From: Sweltsa coloradensis
Lineage: Eukaryota > Arthropoda > Insecta > Plecoptera > Chloroperlidae
NCBI GenBank assembly: GCA_024449915.1
Contig: JAMZAV010000643.1
Location: forward strand, 248,001 to 312,000
DNA length: 64,000 nucleotides
Direction of reading: 5' to 3'
Part shown: positions 12,201 through 24,756 of the stretch, one piece after another
Position numbering within the stretch: position 1 is the stretch's first letter
Layout of the letters: every line of letters starts with the position of its first letter
Translations under genes and position numbers: made by a program
The notes under the pieces: generated by a model
Told to the model about the DNA's origin: nothing
What the model saw: only the letters and a program-made list of their open reading frames with translations
The model's database searches: none

Positions 12201-14940
12201 TTTATGAGCACGCCACAAAATATGAGCTTGATTGGTGTAAAGATGTGGCCGTAGTTCGAACAGTACGAATGCACGTTTCCGGTTAGAATCATGGCGTTCC
12301 CTTTTGAATTTAATTGTGGCTTCGAACTTCATCCAGTCGTATCCAATACTGCCAACAAAGGTTATTTCCACACAAAAAAACATGAATTTTCTATGACTGA
12401 GCTAATCCTTGGGATAACTTAAGGAACTGGGATCAAGCCGACCTCATGTGGTATATGTGTTGTTGAAATTATTACTTTCTTCACACAATACAAGTCTGAT
12501 AATAAACCATAATGTATTGTGAAGTTTATTTCAAATAATGTCAACAAAACAACTTTTAAATTAAATCTCGTAAATCGTATTTCCATGATGATCGTAATCA
12601 GCAGTGCGTTAACTCGCGCGTAATTTGAACTCTCTCGTGTTCTATTTTCATTTCGAACAAAGTGAAACAAATGAATGTTTGTTATTGTTGTAATTTGATT
12701 GCGTCAGTTTGAGTTACGTAGCTGGGCTGATCAATACTAACCGAACAATCCGTTGTATAACTCTTGACTTCTCGTTAGTCGTGGCGTGTGTGCATGGTTG
12801 GGTAGGGGGGTGGCCATTCGAATTATCTGTGTGCTTTTTAATTCAATTATTAAATGATTTTTTTTAAATTGTCTTAAGTTTATTTTACTTGTCATCATTA
12901 GGCTCATTATTATGTTTCAGTAATTTTTCTGTTTATTTATTGTTTTTTTTTTAAAATCATAAAATATGTGTTAACAACCTTTGTGTGCAGGTAGGAAATA
13001 AACTTACAGGCGAGATGGTGTCAATTGTTCATTTCTTGATCAGGACCTCCCGGCATATGTTATTTATTGTTTACCCAATTAGCAAATGTAAAATTTATTA
13101 ACTGTTTCTAAAATTGGTTAAGAAATTTGAAACCTTGTATGATAATGATAATATATTTTTATTTATTTAATGTCTACCTTATTTAGTTATGAAACTGATT
13201 TACTGAGATAGACAGTAAATAAAACGAAGTAACATTCATGCGCACTAAAATAACGTTCAAACTTTAAATTTTAATGGACAACATTTCTGAAAGTAGGCCT
13301 ATATTAAGAATGTAAAATTAAATGAATTTGAATTAATCAAATATAGGAATTAGAAAAAAGAAAAATGAAAACTTAAACAATAAAGAAAAAAGCTTTTAAA
13401 TTTTTTTAAAGAAAAAATGTATTGTTAAATGATCCTTCTCAAACGAATATGAATTAAGTTTGCTCAACATCATGTACAGAAAATCAGTGAATATTCAAAC
13501 TTTTGCTAAAGAAAAGCCGAATATTAATTCTTGTGTTCAAACCTTGAAAACCACGACCTGCCCCCTCTTGGTCACATTTTTATTCCATCCCTTCTGTTTT
13601 ATTGAAACGTGATATTTTTTAAAAAAATAGTATTATTTACTTATTCAATTAATTATAAACTCACAGATATTATTTCTTAGCAACAGATATTGTTCAATGT
13701 TGAACATATTGTTGCACGTGGCTAATCATTGGTGTATATTTGTCTGCCAGTCTTCGGATGAGTAACGCATGTACCTCAACGCCTAGCTTCATTACGCAAT
13801 CCAACACAACAGCACTCCTCAGTTTCTGGCTAAATGATAATTATTATCATGAACCGATGGGCAAACACAATAAAACCAACACTTGTTGTTTTGTGGGTCA
13901 AGGTCTCAAGGTCACGCTGCTAACTTCTTGCGGTTTCTCCGCCGGGCGAAGACGCTTCGTGAATAATAATATCGGTATCTGTTGCGAGACTGTTGGCTAA
14001 ACGTTTAGGCAACGCACATGCTTTATTCCTTGATTGATAGTGTACTCGTAGTGATGTGTCTGGAAAACACGGAAAAGTTTATATATATATTTAATATTTT
14101 ACATATTTCCTAGCACAAAATATACTATGTGCTAGTAGCAAAGGTTGGCAGAATACAGCACTGCTTCAAACGCTCTTTGTGACTAAGACAAATGTGAAAC
14201 GAAGTCAAGGAACAAAACTTTTAAGATCAAACAAATACAAATAAGATGGATAAAGAAATTCGGAGAAATGATAAATTGTCAATTATGTTTCTTAATTGTT
14301 TTATGTTTCTTAATTTTTTTCTATTTCCCCTTAACATCTTTAAACCAGAATTTATAAAAGAGTTCCAACCCGAGATTTTTTCTTATGGTTCGTCAGCTCT
14401 AGTTTGCTAATCCCAGACAAACAAGCTTGATTTTACAATTTTTGATAAATATAATTTCTTAAAGCCTGGTAAACGCCGGTAATAAGTAAGCTGATATCAA
14501 TGTAGACACCGGTGAGTGAATAGACACCCTTATTGATAGAAGAAAGTTGTCAGCATAATATGCTGAATTTTAAATTTGTGTTTGCTAAAAATGCAACTTT
14601 ATAAATCACCTATACGGCCAAGGCAAGAAGTAACCAGCATAAATCTTATCTTGTTGTTTCATTCACAACAAAAAATAATACTTATTATTGAACGTAATTT
14701 GTATACATGTAAATTAATTTTAATTTTTGTTATTCTGTGTTTTAAGGCAACTCTTATGTAAATGCAGAGCTTTGTTTAACATAATGTTATACTACTTACT
14801 TCAAATGTCACATAATTACTATGTATTTCAATACAATGCTTGAACTAGAGAAGCATGTGCCTTGTCACGTTTGTCATGCAATCATTACAAGCAATTCAAG
14901 TTGGATGTAATATGATTATAGAAGGCAAAAAACCCAAATA
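9247..14940. other. AT-rich non-coding stretch, no gene seen
   Basis: No exon or domain recognised. Notable low-complexity items are a T22 run at 10,843-10,864 and an AAAT tetranucleotide tract at 11,278-11,303. A repeat shared with 29.3 kb lies at 11,527-11,690. The minus-strand 118-residue frame at 12,027-12,383 and the plus-strand 86-residue frame at 13,740-14,000 have no family resemblance that I can identify. Confidence 0.5.
11527..11690 (+). repeat. Dispersed repeat family E, copy 1
   Basis: Shares GGAGGTGCCGGGT and the block around 11,627-11,672 (TGTTCGGTTTGTA, then ACGTGACA..ACG.ACAGACGG) with 29,262-29,470 in the same order and orientation, with different sequence between the blocks. 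Class unknown. Confidence 0.65.
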
Positions 14941-15223
14941 TGACATTAAAAGTTAATTCTCAGTTTGATTTAAAAAGGGGTTTTTAACCGCAAACTAAAA
15001 AATACTTTTCATAAATATAAACTAAAAAAAATTTACACTACGGGATGTTGCCCGACTAAAAAAATCGAGAAATTAAAACCCCCTCGCTCATACCTGGTAA
15101 ATGTAAGACATTAAATTAATGTTTTGGTCAGTTAAAAAAAAAGGCACCCAGATATTCGTTCAGTACTGTTCCATCCTTCAGATGTATAATGCATAACTAC
15201 AATTTTCAGAGATTGGGAATGTA

Positions 15224-15274
15224 CCGTCGGAAATGCGGGAGACCGGGGTTTTCGATTCCCGGTTGAGGCGGATT
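15224..15274 (+). repeat. tRNA-like segment, probable SINE piece
   Basis: GGGAGACCGGGGTTTTCGATTCCCGG resembles a tRNA T-arm/B-box (GGTTCGATTCC type), split here as GGGAGACCGGGG then TTTTCGATTCCCGG. No complete cloverleaf is seen, so I do not call a functional tRNA. Confidence 0.35.
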
Positions 15275-16616
15275 TTTTTTTAATTTTATAAATTTTGTAG
15301 AAAATAATAGTAACAAGTTAAAAAACATGAAATTTTAACCTGATTGCGATCCTCGATTTGATTTTTTTTACAGCGTGAAAGCCTAAAATCACGGCAAAAT
15401 ATGCATTTGAAAAAAAAATTGTTTTTAAAATTTTTCAAGAAATTTGAAATAAAGGTAATTTTTAATTTTTTGCCTTTAGTTTTGTTTTTTATATTAAATC
15501 TATTACTAAAATTTTTTGAAAAACATTACACAAGTGGTGGAAAAATTTTCCCCTTTGCGTAGTTTTTTAACAAAATATTATGCAGACATACCTTTTTTGG
15601 ACCGGCCCCCAGCTAAAATCCCAGGATGTGGCGTAAACAGGGTATTACAGGGACTCCTGGCAAGGCCAAAGTACTAATTTAAAAAATAGGAAAAATGCTT
15701 ATTTTAGATTAAAAATCTTTATCTTTCCAGATTTCCTTTCAATTTTCATATTTACTTAAAAAAAAATGTGAGAATCTTCCACGAGGAATAAAAACTTTTT
15801 AAAAATGTTTGCTGTTTTTTTTCACGTTTTACGGTGAAAAAGATGATCAAAAAAAAACAAAAAATATCAGGTAAAATCACCCTAATTTTTTAACGTTAGG
15901 GGCTAACCTTCTACCTGATTTTCTTAAAAAATTATTTTTTTATGATCAAATTTAAATTTTTTTTAAAAAGTTTTTAACATCGCCTAATATGAAAAACCTT
16001 TCTAATCGATCAACAAGGAAGGGAAAGTAAATTTTTATAGAATATTACAGATTGGGTTTGCAGCTTAAGTTTCTTCCCACATTGACAACACACCCCAACA
16101 TTGTGGGAACGAAACGTTCAGTTTTTGCATTTTTTGCGAATTCTTTCAAAACCTTCATTTTTCTGGGTATTTTAGAAAAATTTGATTATTTTGCGTCGCC
16201 CCCTGGTCTTGTATTAAAAATTGTCCAGGAAGGGAAAGGGGGGGGGGAGGGGCACTTTCTTTTCAAGTAGTTTCTAGTTGCAGGATTAAGGACGTTTGGT
16301 CCCGGAATAAGGAATTTTTTCTTTCACGAAAATTGCAACCCCCCCGAAGTATAACAAATTGATAAACTACAACTTATTTTTTTTTAAAAAGGGTTATATA
16401 TAATCACTCTTTTCAGAAAATATTTTTCGATGCGGAATTATTTTAAAAAAAACATCAACTACATTTTTACTGAAATAAATCAGGGGTTTTAAGATCATTA
16501 AAACTACTATGTCGGTGATATCGCCCCCCCTTTTTCGTATTTGGGGCCCAATGGTGAAGTCGATTTAATTTGAGTGATACTCAACAATACTTGGGCCCTC
16601 CCGCTGGGACCCCAGA

Positions 16617-16675
16617 TTGGGGGCGCTGGTTTCCCAAGCTTTGGCTACGAGGACGTGGGTTCGAATCCCCGCTTA
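16617..16675 (+). repeat. tRNA-like segment with intact B-box, probable SINE piece
   Basis: GTGGGTTCGAATCCCCGC matches the T-arm/B-box consensus of tRNA-derived promoters, preceded by a weak D-arm-like stretch (about 16,627-16,650). The acceptor stem and anticodon arm are not convincing, so a SINE head or pseudo-tRNA is more likely than a working tRNA gene. Confidence 0.4.
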
Positions 16676-18022
16676 AATGCTTGCTTATCATCAACCTATC
16701 TACGTTCGTAAATAGCCTTAGTGTTTTTAAAGAGACGTTTTAAACAAAAAATTGATCCCTCATCAATTTTTTTATTCAACGTCTAACATGTTCTCAGTAG
16801 AACGCCCATGTCAAAGACGAGACAAGGAGCAGAATAAAAAAAAGTTCCCAAAAATTTGGGTTAACCGACGCAGCATGTCATTCCCACTTTCTCCAAGCCT
16901 TTTTTACCTTTATTTAGGGGGGGTTTTTTTTTATTACTTAACATTTCACATTTCTGGGCTTTTAAATTCTCAACGCGTTTTTTCCCCTAGGCCCACTTTT
17001 TGTAAAAACTGGAATAAAATTTTCCCCCCTGGTAAAAAAAAAAATGCCATCTTTTCCCAACTTTAAGATAAAACTTAATATTATTAAAATTTTCTCTCAT
17101 AGTTAGAATAGAATTATCTTTTTCAAACTTTGATTTTAAAAATTTCCAAACTAAAGGCAAGAGATATCTTGGGGTTTTCAAAAAAAGTTTCTCAACTGTT
17201 TGAAAAACTTCGCGAGTAAAAAAAAGTGAAAAAAAATGATTTTTAACCTCACTTCCGGGAATGTAAAATCGATACCGGCGCAGTTTATATCACACGAATT
17301 TAATTGCGTAATCCCCGCCTTCTGTATTTCCAGCGGGGTTGTCGAGAGAATCAAAATAATTCGAGGAACGGGAAAAGCGGGGGGCGCGCGTGCAAAAATT
17401 TTCAAGCAAAAATTTTAAAAAAAAAGTTTGTCTTAATTTTTGGATGGGATGTGTTTTTAGTTTTACTTTTGTTTTGTGGTCCCCTCGACGATTCCCTTAC
17501 GTAAAAGCCTTTTTTTGAAAATCTATACGAAACCATTTTTAGCTGTTTTTTTTCTTTTTTTCTCGCTTTATTAAAAGGAAAAAATTTACTTTTTTCCCCA
17601 CTGTATGTTATGCAACCCGCATTACTCGCGCGTGTTTTTTTTAACCCAAGTACTGGGTGGGGATATAAAACCCCCCAAAAATTAAATTACCTTATTTGGG
17701 AAATTTGGAAGGGGAGTTTTGGGTGGGGGGGGTTCACATATTTTGTCTTTGGAAAATTTTTTATTGACTACTATTTTTAGATAACAACATCAGTTAAGGG
17801 AAATTTAAAATGATAAAAAATTTTTTTATTTATGTAAAATAACATATTTCATTTTGAAAATGGCCAGTAACTTTTAAAAAAACCAAATTTTAATTGAAAG
17901 ATAATATATTTTGGTTTTTTTTTTCATTTTTTTTTTTTGACTTATCTTGTATTATATACTGAAAAAAAAAAATTTGCCATTTAATATTTTATCTTTTTTT
18001 TAAAAAATTCCAAACCCAAAAC

Positions 18023-18069
<47 letters not shown>

Positions 18070-19863
18070 TTTTTTTTAAAAATTTCCCAAAAAGCAGGGT
18101 TATTGCCCCCTTTATTGCATTAAAAAAAATTGCTTTTTGCAATATTTCCCACTAAAATTACAGTCCCCCCTACCCCTACCCAACTAACCTGAAATTTAAG
18201 TTTTTAAATAAAGCTTATTTTGAGTGTAAACGAAAAAAATTGGAAGGTCACGGTGAAAGAGATATTAATACAACATATAATTTTGATAGATATTACATAC
18301 CAAATAGCCTTCAAAAAAAAACTTTTCATGGAGAAAAAAAAACCCAAAGCTTGACAATAAAAACAACATGTTCCGCCTACCGTCTGAAAAAGCTAGCGCC
18401 ATATCGCGTGGGATCATAGAAACCCAACGAACTTAAATATTAACCTGCTAAAACTAAAAACCCCGTTTAACTTTAATTTGCAAAAAAAAAAAAAACTAAA
18501 AAAAATAGAAAAAAATTTGAGAATGATAGAAGGGGGGAGAGCGGTAATTTTTTTTTTTTTTAAAAAAAATTACTGGGGGAATCATTAGATTTAACACCCC
18601 GGGGGTATAATTCCCCCCACGCGAGAATGCAGGGTTTAAAAAACCGTTGCTATTCTAAAGAATAAAAAAAAAAACAATTGGAAAATTTATTTTAAATCGA
18701 AGAAAGTTTTTTTTTTGCTGCGTTGATTTTGCTATAAGGAAATTTCCCATTGTGTGAATGTAAAATTTGATGAGTTTTTTAAATGTGATCTTTTATTTTT
18801 TATGTAAATTTTTTAAAAAATTTTATAAATAGTGTTAAATGGCACTTTTTTTTCAAATTTGAAAAATTTTTTTTAATTTTACTTTAGTTTGTGTACAAAG
18901 CGAAAAATGTAAAATTGACTATTAGCTTATTTGCTAAATAAAAAAAAATAAACATAACCCCGATTTTTTCTACTCGTCTAACGTATATTTGAATCACCGC
19001 CGCCCGGATTTATGTAAAAGGCACGTGCTCCACAAAAAATTTTGGTCATGATTTTAGTCGATAGAAAAAGTTTCCCGCCCCCTTCACTTACGCCAGTATG
19101 GTCAATCTGGAACTAAATTGTTGAACTTTCCTTCACTTACTTGGGTTTTTTTCTTAGACCACTGCCCCTAGATGTTGTCATGCTTGAAGCTATGGGACAA
19201 CTCTAGGAGGAGTGCAATACCTTCAAGCTTCATTGGTTGATATACTGTGTTCAGATAAAAGGGGGCGGTCGCCAGGGGTCGCAGCACTTTCGTCCACGCA
19301 CTATGGCCCAAAGGATTTCGGCAAAAAAATAAATAAAAAATTTTAACGGTCTCTAAAAAAAAAAAAATGCTTTTGGAGAAAAAACAGATATTTTTAAAGC
19401 CCAAGCCTTGCCCAATATATCCTAAAAATAAAAATATTTATGAAATGTCGATAAAAACAAACATCTTGATGCCCCTAAACATTGACATCACATCTGGCGA
19501 GGTTGGCATTAAAACAGCTGGAAAAATTTTGGGCACACCCCTTTTCCAACAAGGCAAAAAAAAAAAAACACTTTCAAAATGTGATTACTTAAAAAAACAT
19601 TTTCGCTAAAATCTGACTCTGTTTTGGGCGAAAAATTCTTTTTTCACAGCTTATAAAAAAAATGTTGATTTTGTGATAACATATCCCCCGATAACATGAC
19701 CAAAAACGGGGAGGCCCTACCTAAAGCCAGTTTTGTTAAATTGTCAACGTTGGCGTCCGTGCCTCTCGCTTGACCTTGACGGCCGCCAGCTTATCTGGTT
19801 CAACCTATACCATCTCGTATTTTCCCCAAAAAACCCCGCCCCGCAGAAGTTGCTTTTAATACC

Positions 19864-19877
19864 GTTGCCATGGCGAC
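19864..19877. promoter_or_regulatory. X-box-like (RFX-type) palindrome
   Basis: GTTGCCATGGCGAC differs by one base from the perfect palindrome GTTGCCATGGCAAC, the binding-site form used by RFX transcription factors. It sits in the only G/C-rich patch of this region. No transcript start or gene can be tied to it, so this is a motif match only. Confidence 0.25.
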
Positions 19878-20359
19878 GATCTTTCCACCTTGCTGAAGTT
19901 TGACAGGTTTATACGCCACCTCGACATTTCGAGTGCATAACATTTAGGGCTAACCATATGGGGGTATAACGAATGTGCCATATTATATTTAAAAGTATAG
20001 TATTGTATTTAAAAGACCCAACAGCTCAGTAAGACACTCCCGCCTACGTTATTTTCCGAATTCCTGAGGTCAACCCTGATTTTTTCGGCCCCTAAATACT
20101 ATAAAATTATGTGTATCTAATTGGCTACTAGCACACTCTACTACAGCAATGATACAAATGGAAACGAACGAATGACAAGCTAAAGGTTGTTTATGACTTA
20201 AATAACAAACAATTCAAATATGAGACTCGCAAATTTTGATTTGTTGGGTAGATACCATGGCCACGACTTAAGTTTGTTTAGAATAAGCTACCTGTGGTGT
20301 CTTGTCGTCGTTTGGATTCATTTGTTTCGTTGTTTAGTAGGTGTTGCTCGTAGCCAATT

Positions 20360-20860
20360 GAAGGCTATTCCAGAGCACTCTTACCGATATTTTGAAAGTT
20401 AAAGAGAAATGGCTGATAGTTGGTTGAAATTGAATGAAAGAATAGCTTGAATAAAAAAGAGAGAAACAATGACTGGATAATATAGGCTTTTAGCCGTTAT
20501 ATACCAATTTTGGATCAATAAGAAATTGAACATTTTAGACGTGCAATACTTAATTTTTAGCTATGTTTTTTTATTGTTTAAACTCAACTTTGTCTCCGCT
20601 ACGAGTATTAAGAGAAAATAATTTTCTGAAAAAAATAATGTTCGATGTGCTAGTTTTTTGTCCCATGGTACAAACAAGTGTTTTGAATCGGTGGATGAAA
20701 AAGATCGTACAGCAAACGTTATTGCAGAAAATTATTTTTCCTTATACTCGTATACTCGCAAGTCTAACAAAAACAAAACCATGGCTCAAAATTAAGTGTT
20801 GCACCTAGAACTTTCCTTTTCTTCTTGACCCAAAATTTGCATTCATGGGCAAAAGGAAGC
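20360..20860 (+). repeat. Dispersed repeat family F, copy 1
   Basis: CTATTCCAGAGCA and TTTTGAAAGT.AAAG..AAATGGCTGA.AGTTGGTTGAA (about 20,368-20,432) recur inverted at 48,340-48,420. GCTCAAAATT....TGCACCTAGAAC (about 20,783-20,812) recurs in direct orientation at about 48,203-48,230. The relative orientation of the two blocks differs between copies, which suggests a fold-back-type element. Confidence 0.6.
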
Positions 20861-21488
20861 TATTGTCCCGTCAAAAAGAGTTTAAAAAAAATTATTCGCA
20901 TTGCAAGTAGAGGCTCCCCGTGGTTTCTCGGTGTTTCCATAGGTGACGTTGATACGTACAAAAATAGACATAGCTGGATTATATTAATTAGTCTATTTCG
21001 TAATCACCTTTCACCTTCACTGATTTGGAAACATTATTTTGCAGATAGATTTAAAACGAAATCACGGAAAAAATACAACAAATCGCGAAGAATAGTTATT
21101 GTTGTGTGATTTTTTAGTTTGTTTTCATATTTGAGGTGTTATACGTCTTCTGATTTACAGATTTCCTGGTTTAAGTTTGCCAAGTTTTTCACACATCGTA
21201 AAATGGCAACATTAGCGACACAATGACTGTCAAAATTGTTGACAATTCAATATAACAGAAATACTAACGTAATATTAGTTTTTGGTTTTACACACTATGT
21301 TACAGTATTCACAAGAGTATATTATACCGTAAAATAACATAAACATTATAAAGTAGGCCCCTATACCCAGGACATGATATAATTATATTGGTTTAATGTA
21401 GTATGTAGGTTTTATCAATACAAATTGAAGTCATTTAATCAGCTAATCACTTACGTTGTGAGAATTATGCCCAAGGGATTTAAATTAT

Positions 21489-21552
21489 GATTACTCCTGG
21501 GGGGTATCGAACCGTTGACCTCCCGAAATAAGTTGAGCTACCTCTATGGTAG
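21489..21552 (-). repeat. tRNA-like segment (minus strand), probable SINE head
   Basis: On the minus strand, GGTAGCTCAACTTATTTCGG resembles a tRNA D-arm/A-box and is followed by GGAGGTCAACGGTTCGATACCC, which can be read as AACGGTTCGATACCC, a B-box. The anticodon arm is degenerate. The TTCGGGAGGTC block is shared with 23,812-23,850. Confidence 0.4.
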
Positions 21553-22650
21553 TAAGTATAATTAATTACATATTGTATAGGGCCTAATATTAATAAAGGA
21601 GTAGAAAATAATTAGCTGTCATTTTCAAAAACGAACTCAAGAAAGGATGCTTTATAAATCTTGTTTCGAGTCACATCTTGAAACTAATGGCTGTACGTTG
21701 AACTTGCTGTGAAGTGCTGGGGCATTAGCCTGGAAGAACGAGCAATGCGCAGGTCCAACATTGTAGGTGCGTTTAGTACATCCACCTCATGTTATCTCGT
21801 TCTGAAGCCTGATTTGACCTGAATGCAATATTTTCGCCCAGTTACATTTATATTTCTAGACGAAAATACGTCGAACGTAATTTTGTCTACATCGTGAGTT
21901 TTTATTGTGATTATGATTAATTTGTGATGTTATATGGTTAGTGTTCAAAACACCAAAATGTTACACCTTAGTTTCAAGAAGTTGTCGTGTAATTTAGACA
22001 TTAACCAAAATTCAAGTTAATTTGTTAACTTAGGAGACTCACTGAAAAAAGTTACACTACTCCTTTGCTTAACATTAATTTCTTAGGTTCTTTTTTTATA
22101 CAATAATACAACAACTAAAAGGTGTGCTAAATGTAACAGGTGGTAAATTTGTGGTTTCTAAATCTTTCGCCATTGTTATTTCGATATCAAGCACCAAGAT
22201 CTTCTCACTACTCGGCGGATTTCATTGATTAAGCTGTCTTTCAGAGTAGGCCCTACATATCCAAAATCGTTGTTGCGCAAAAGTTGCAAAGGATGTTACC
22301 CTCCCATGAAGAAAAACCAGTCCAATGAAAATGTTCCTCAGTGCAGCTACATGGACTAACCTTGGCTTCGCCCTTCATCCTGACATTGAGACTTGTTTCT
22401 CTCCACCGCCGCCGCGCAGCACGTTACATTATTCGCAACACCTGCTTCACGGATCTAGAAGGCGGCGCCTTGATCGATGATGATGATGATCTCAAGTGGT
22501 GTGTCCATCTGTTGAGCTCATCTCTATCAACTCAAGAGTTCTTGTTCTTGAGAGTCATGTATCAGGTTGATTTAATTAAATTAAACTAAACTAACATTAA
22601 AGCTAATTCATTTTAGTTCAACCATGAAGAATCTGATTGTCATAAAATTG

Positions 22651-23710
22651 CGTAGTTGCGAAGCAAAAAACTAAAAAAGTTCATAATTATTATCCTCCGA
22701 AAAAATATATAAACTTTTTCTATATTATAATTAAATTCAAAATCATTACACTTCTTAATCAACTATTATTAGTTTTTTTCGTGTGAAACCTTGTCAATGG
22801 GACAATTATTGCACTCTCCTGATAGCAAGATATTGCGTAGTTGCGAAGCAAAAAACTAAAAGTCTTCATAATTATTATAATTGTATCCTCCGAAAAAATA
22901 TGTAAACTATTTTTATATTATAATTAAATTCAAAATGTTTATACTTGTTAATAAACTATTATTAGTTTTTTTTCGTGGGAAACCTGGTCAATGGCACAAG
23001 TATTGCACGCCCCTGATAACAATTGGTGTAGTGTGTAGTTGCGAAGCAAAAAACTAAAAGTTTTCAATGATTATATCCTCCGAAAAAAAATACGTTTTCT
23101 GTACTATAATTAAATTCAAATGGATTATACTTGTAACTAAACTATTATTAGTTTTCGTGGGAAACCTGGCAAATGGGACAATTATTGCACGCCCCTGATA
23201 ACATTTGGTGTATTATGTAGTTGCGAAGCAAGCAAACTAAAAGTTTTCATAATTATTATATCCTCCGAAAAAAATACGTTTTCTATATTGTAATTAAATT
23301 CATAATCATTATACTTGTTAACTATTATTTTTTTTTTCGTGGAAAACCTGGCCAATGGTACAATTATTGCACGCCCCTGATAACACATGGTGTATTGTCT
23401 AGTTGCGAAGCAAACAAACTAAAAGTTTTTATAATTATTATTATATCCTCAAAAAAAAAAAATTTTCTATGCTCTAATTAAATTTAAAATCATTAATTTT
23501 TTCGTAGGGCACGTGGCCAATGGGACAATTATTTCGTAGTTGCGAAGCAAAAAACAAAAAATTTTCATATATATTATATCCTCCGAAAAAAAGTTTTTCT
23601 ATATTATATACATTCAAAATTATTATGCTTGTTAATCAACTATTATTTTGTCTTGAGAAACCTGGCCAATGTGAAAAGCATTTCACGCCCCTGAAAAACA
23701 AGGTATTTCA
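22651..23710 (+). repeat. Six-unit tandem array, unit about 140-198 bp
   Basis: Unit landmarks (TAGTTGCGAAGCAA) start at about 22,653, 22,838, 23,036, 23,218, 23,400 and 23,537, giving periods of 185, 198, 182, 182 and 137 bp. Each unit contains TCCTCCGAAAAAA, ATAATTAAATTCAAAAT and GAAACCTGGCCAATGGGACA-type blocks, ending with CACGCCCCTGATAAC. Copies differ by substitutions and small indels. This is a minisatellite-like array; frames of about 70-86 residues here are repeat translations. Confidence 0.9.
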
Positions 23711-23739
23711 GGGTCAACTTAGCTGGGGAAAGGGTTTTT

Positions 23740-23862
23740 AATGACTTAATCCTAGCATTCGCGTTCCCGACTGAAAAAAGCATCGAATAGTCTTCATCCA
23801 GGATTGCCAGTGGCGGGATTCGAATCCGGGACCTCCCGAATCTTTGTTTTATATTTTTTATT
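23740..23862 (-). repeat. SINE-like element with tRNA T-arm (minus strand)
   Basis: On the minus strand TTCGGGAGGTCCCGGATTCGAATCCCGCCA (about 23,820-23,850) carries a B-box; its core is GGATTCGAATCCCG. It is followed by a tail reading GCAATCCTGGATGAAG and TTTTTTCAGTCGGGAACGC. The shared TTCGGGAGGTC with 21.5 kb supports a tRNA-derived SINE family. No A-box is preserved. Confidence 0.45.
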
Positions 23863-24756
23863 AGCTTTACGAAATATTCTATTGTTCTTAAAACGACCCA
23901 ACAGATAATTTTATGATTTGTTTTGTTGTAGAAAACGGTTGTTTTATTGGGTACATAACAAAACGTTGTTTGGTTTTACACGCCAAGCTACTTTTAAAAT
24001 GAATTCAGTAACTAGATATTCTTAGTTAAATCGAGTCTTTTCAAAAGTAAAACCATTTCTTTCGCATACCGGCATTATCTACAATCGTTGTGTTGTACGA
24101 GGTCATTACCTTTAAATCCATTTGCCTTAATGTACGACATTTAACTATAATAATGTGTTTTGATGTGTGCGTGTGTGTGTGCGTGTACACTGTTTATTGT
24201 TGAACTCGGGCCCTCTAGTTCTGTGAACAATTGAGATGCCCACATATTGTAGTCCTACAATTAGTTGTTGACCCCTCGTCTTGCGAGCCACTAACGTGCA
24301 AGATGATTTCGCACTGTCGATTACAATAGACCCTTCGCTCTGAGTAGTATTTTATTTCAAGGTGATTGATGAAAAAACGTACACATACTTTTTGCTCATT
24401 CCGGATCTGTTTTTTGCATTGGTTATCGTAGTTTTTAAGTGGTGACCACAGGAATGTAGTCGTTACGTCGAGTAAAGTTATTACGGTGCAAGAATTTGCA
24501 CCGATTCTAGCGCAAATATCGATATTAGCTCGAAATATATCGTTTCTATTTTCAAGTTAAATGTAGATCGGATTTCAAAGATCGCTTATATTTCGCCTTG
24601 TGTTTTCATTTGTTCCGTGTGTAACAAATTACCTTCACTCCATAATAGCTAGCTGAAATTACTTTATTTACCTCTACGAAACCCACTGCTTTTTAAACTT
24701 GAATGCACTTCAAATAATAACAATAACAATAATCAGCAACATTAATAAGTTAAGAC
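23863..24756. other. Non-coding stretch, no gene seen
   Basis: AT-rich sequence with a short GT-rich microsatellite at about 24,165-24,187. No recognisable exon. Confidence 0.5.

Larger units (their letters stand above)
14941..19660. other. Homopolymer-saturated stretch of doubtful sequence quality
   Basis: Runs of five or more identical bases occur every few dozen bases on all four letters, unlike the flanks. Examples are G-runs near 16,240 and 17,725, an A39 run at 18,024-18,062, and many C5-C7 and T6-T10 runs. No gene is recognisable; the several 60-100 residue frames here are rich in poly-Lys and poly-Phe from the homopolymers. This is either very low-complexity DNA or an under-polished consensus, and I favour the latter. 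Confidence 0.6.
19661..22650. other. Non-coding stretch with scattered repeats
   Basis: No gene recognised. A G/C-richer patch at about 19,740-19,930 contains an X-box-like palindrome (separate entry). A dispersed repeat lies at 20,360-20,860 and a tRNA-like piece near 21,500. Frames of 80-95 residues at 20,563-21,109 look like ordinary non-coding translation. Confidence 0.45.

Noticed and set aside
12027..12383. 118-residue minus-strand frame as a gene
   Set aside because: No domain, no splice-site or start context, AT-rich composition like its surroundings.
16617..16675. Functional tRNA gene
   Set aside because: Only the B-box region is convincing; the acceptor and anticodon arms do not form a cloverleaf. 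The same applies to 15,224, 21,489, 23,740 and 61,372.
22651..23710. Regularly spaced repeats considered as a CRISPR array
   Set aside because: The whole unit is repeated, not a short repeat with unique spacers, and the genomic context is animal.
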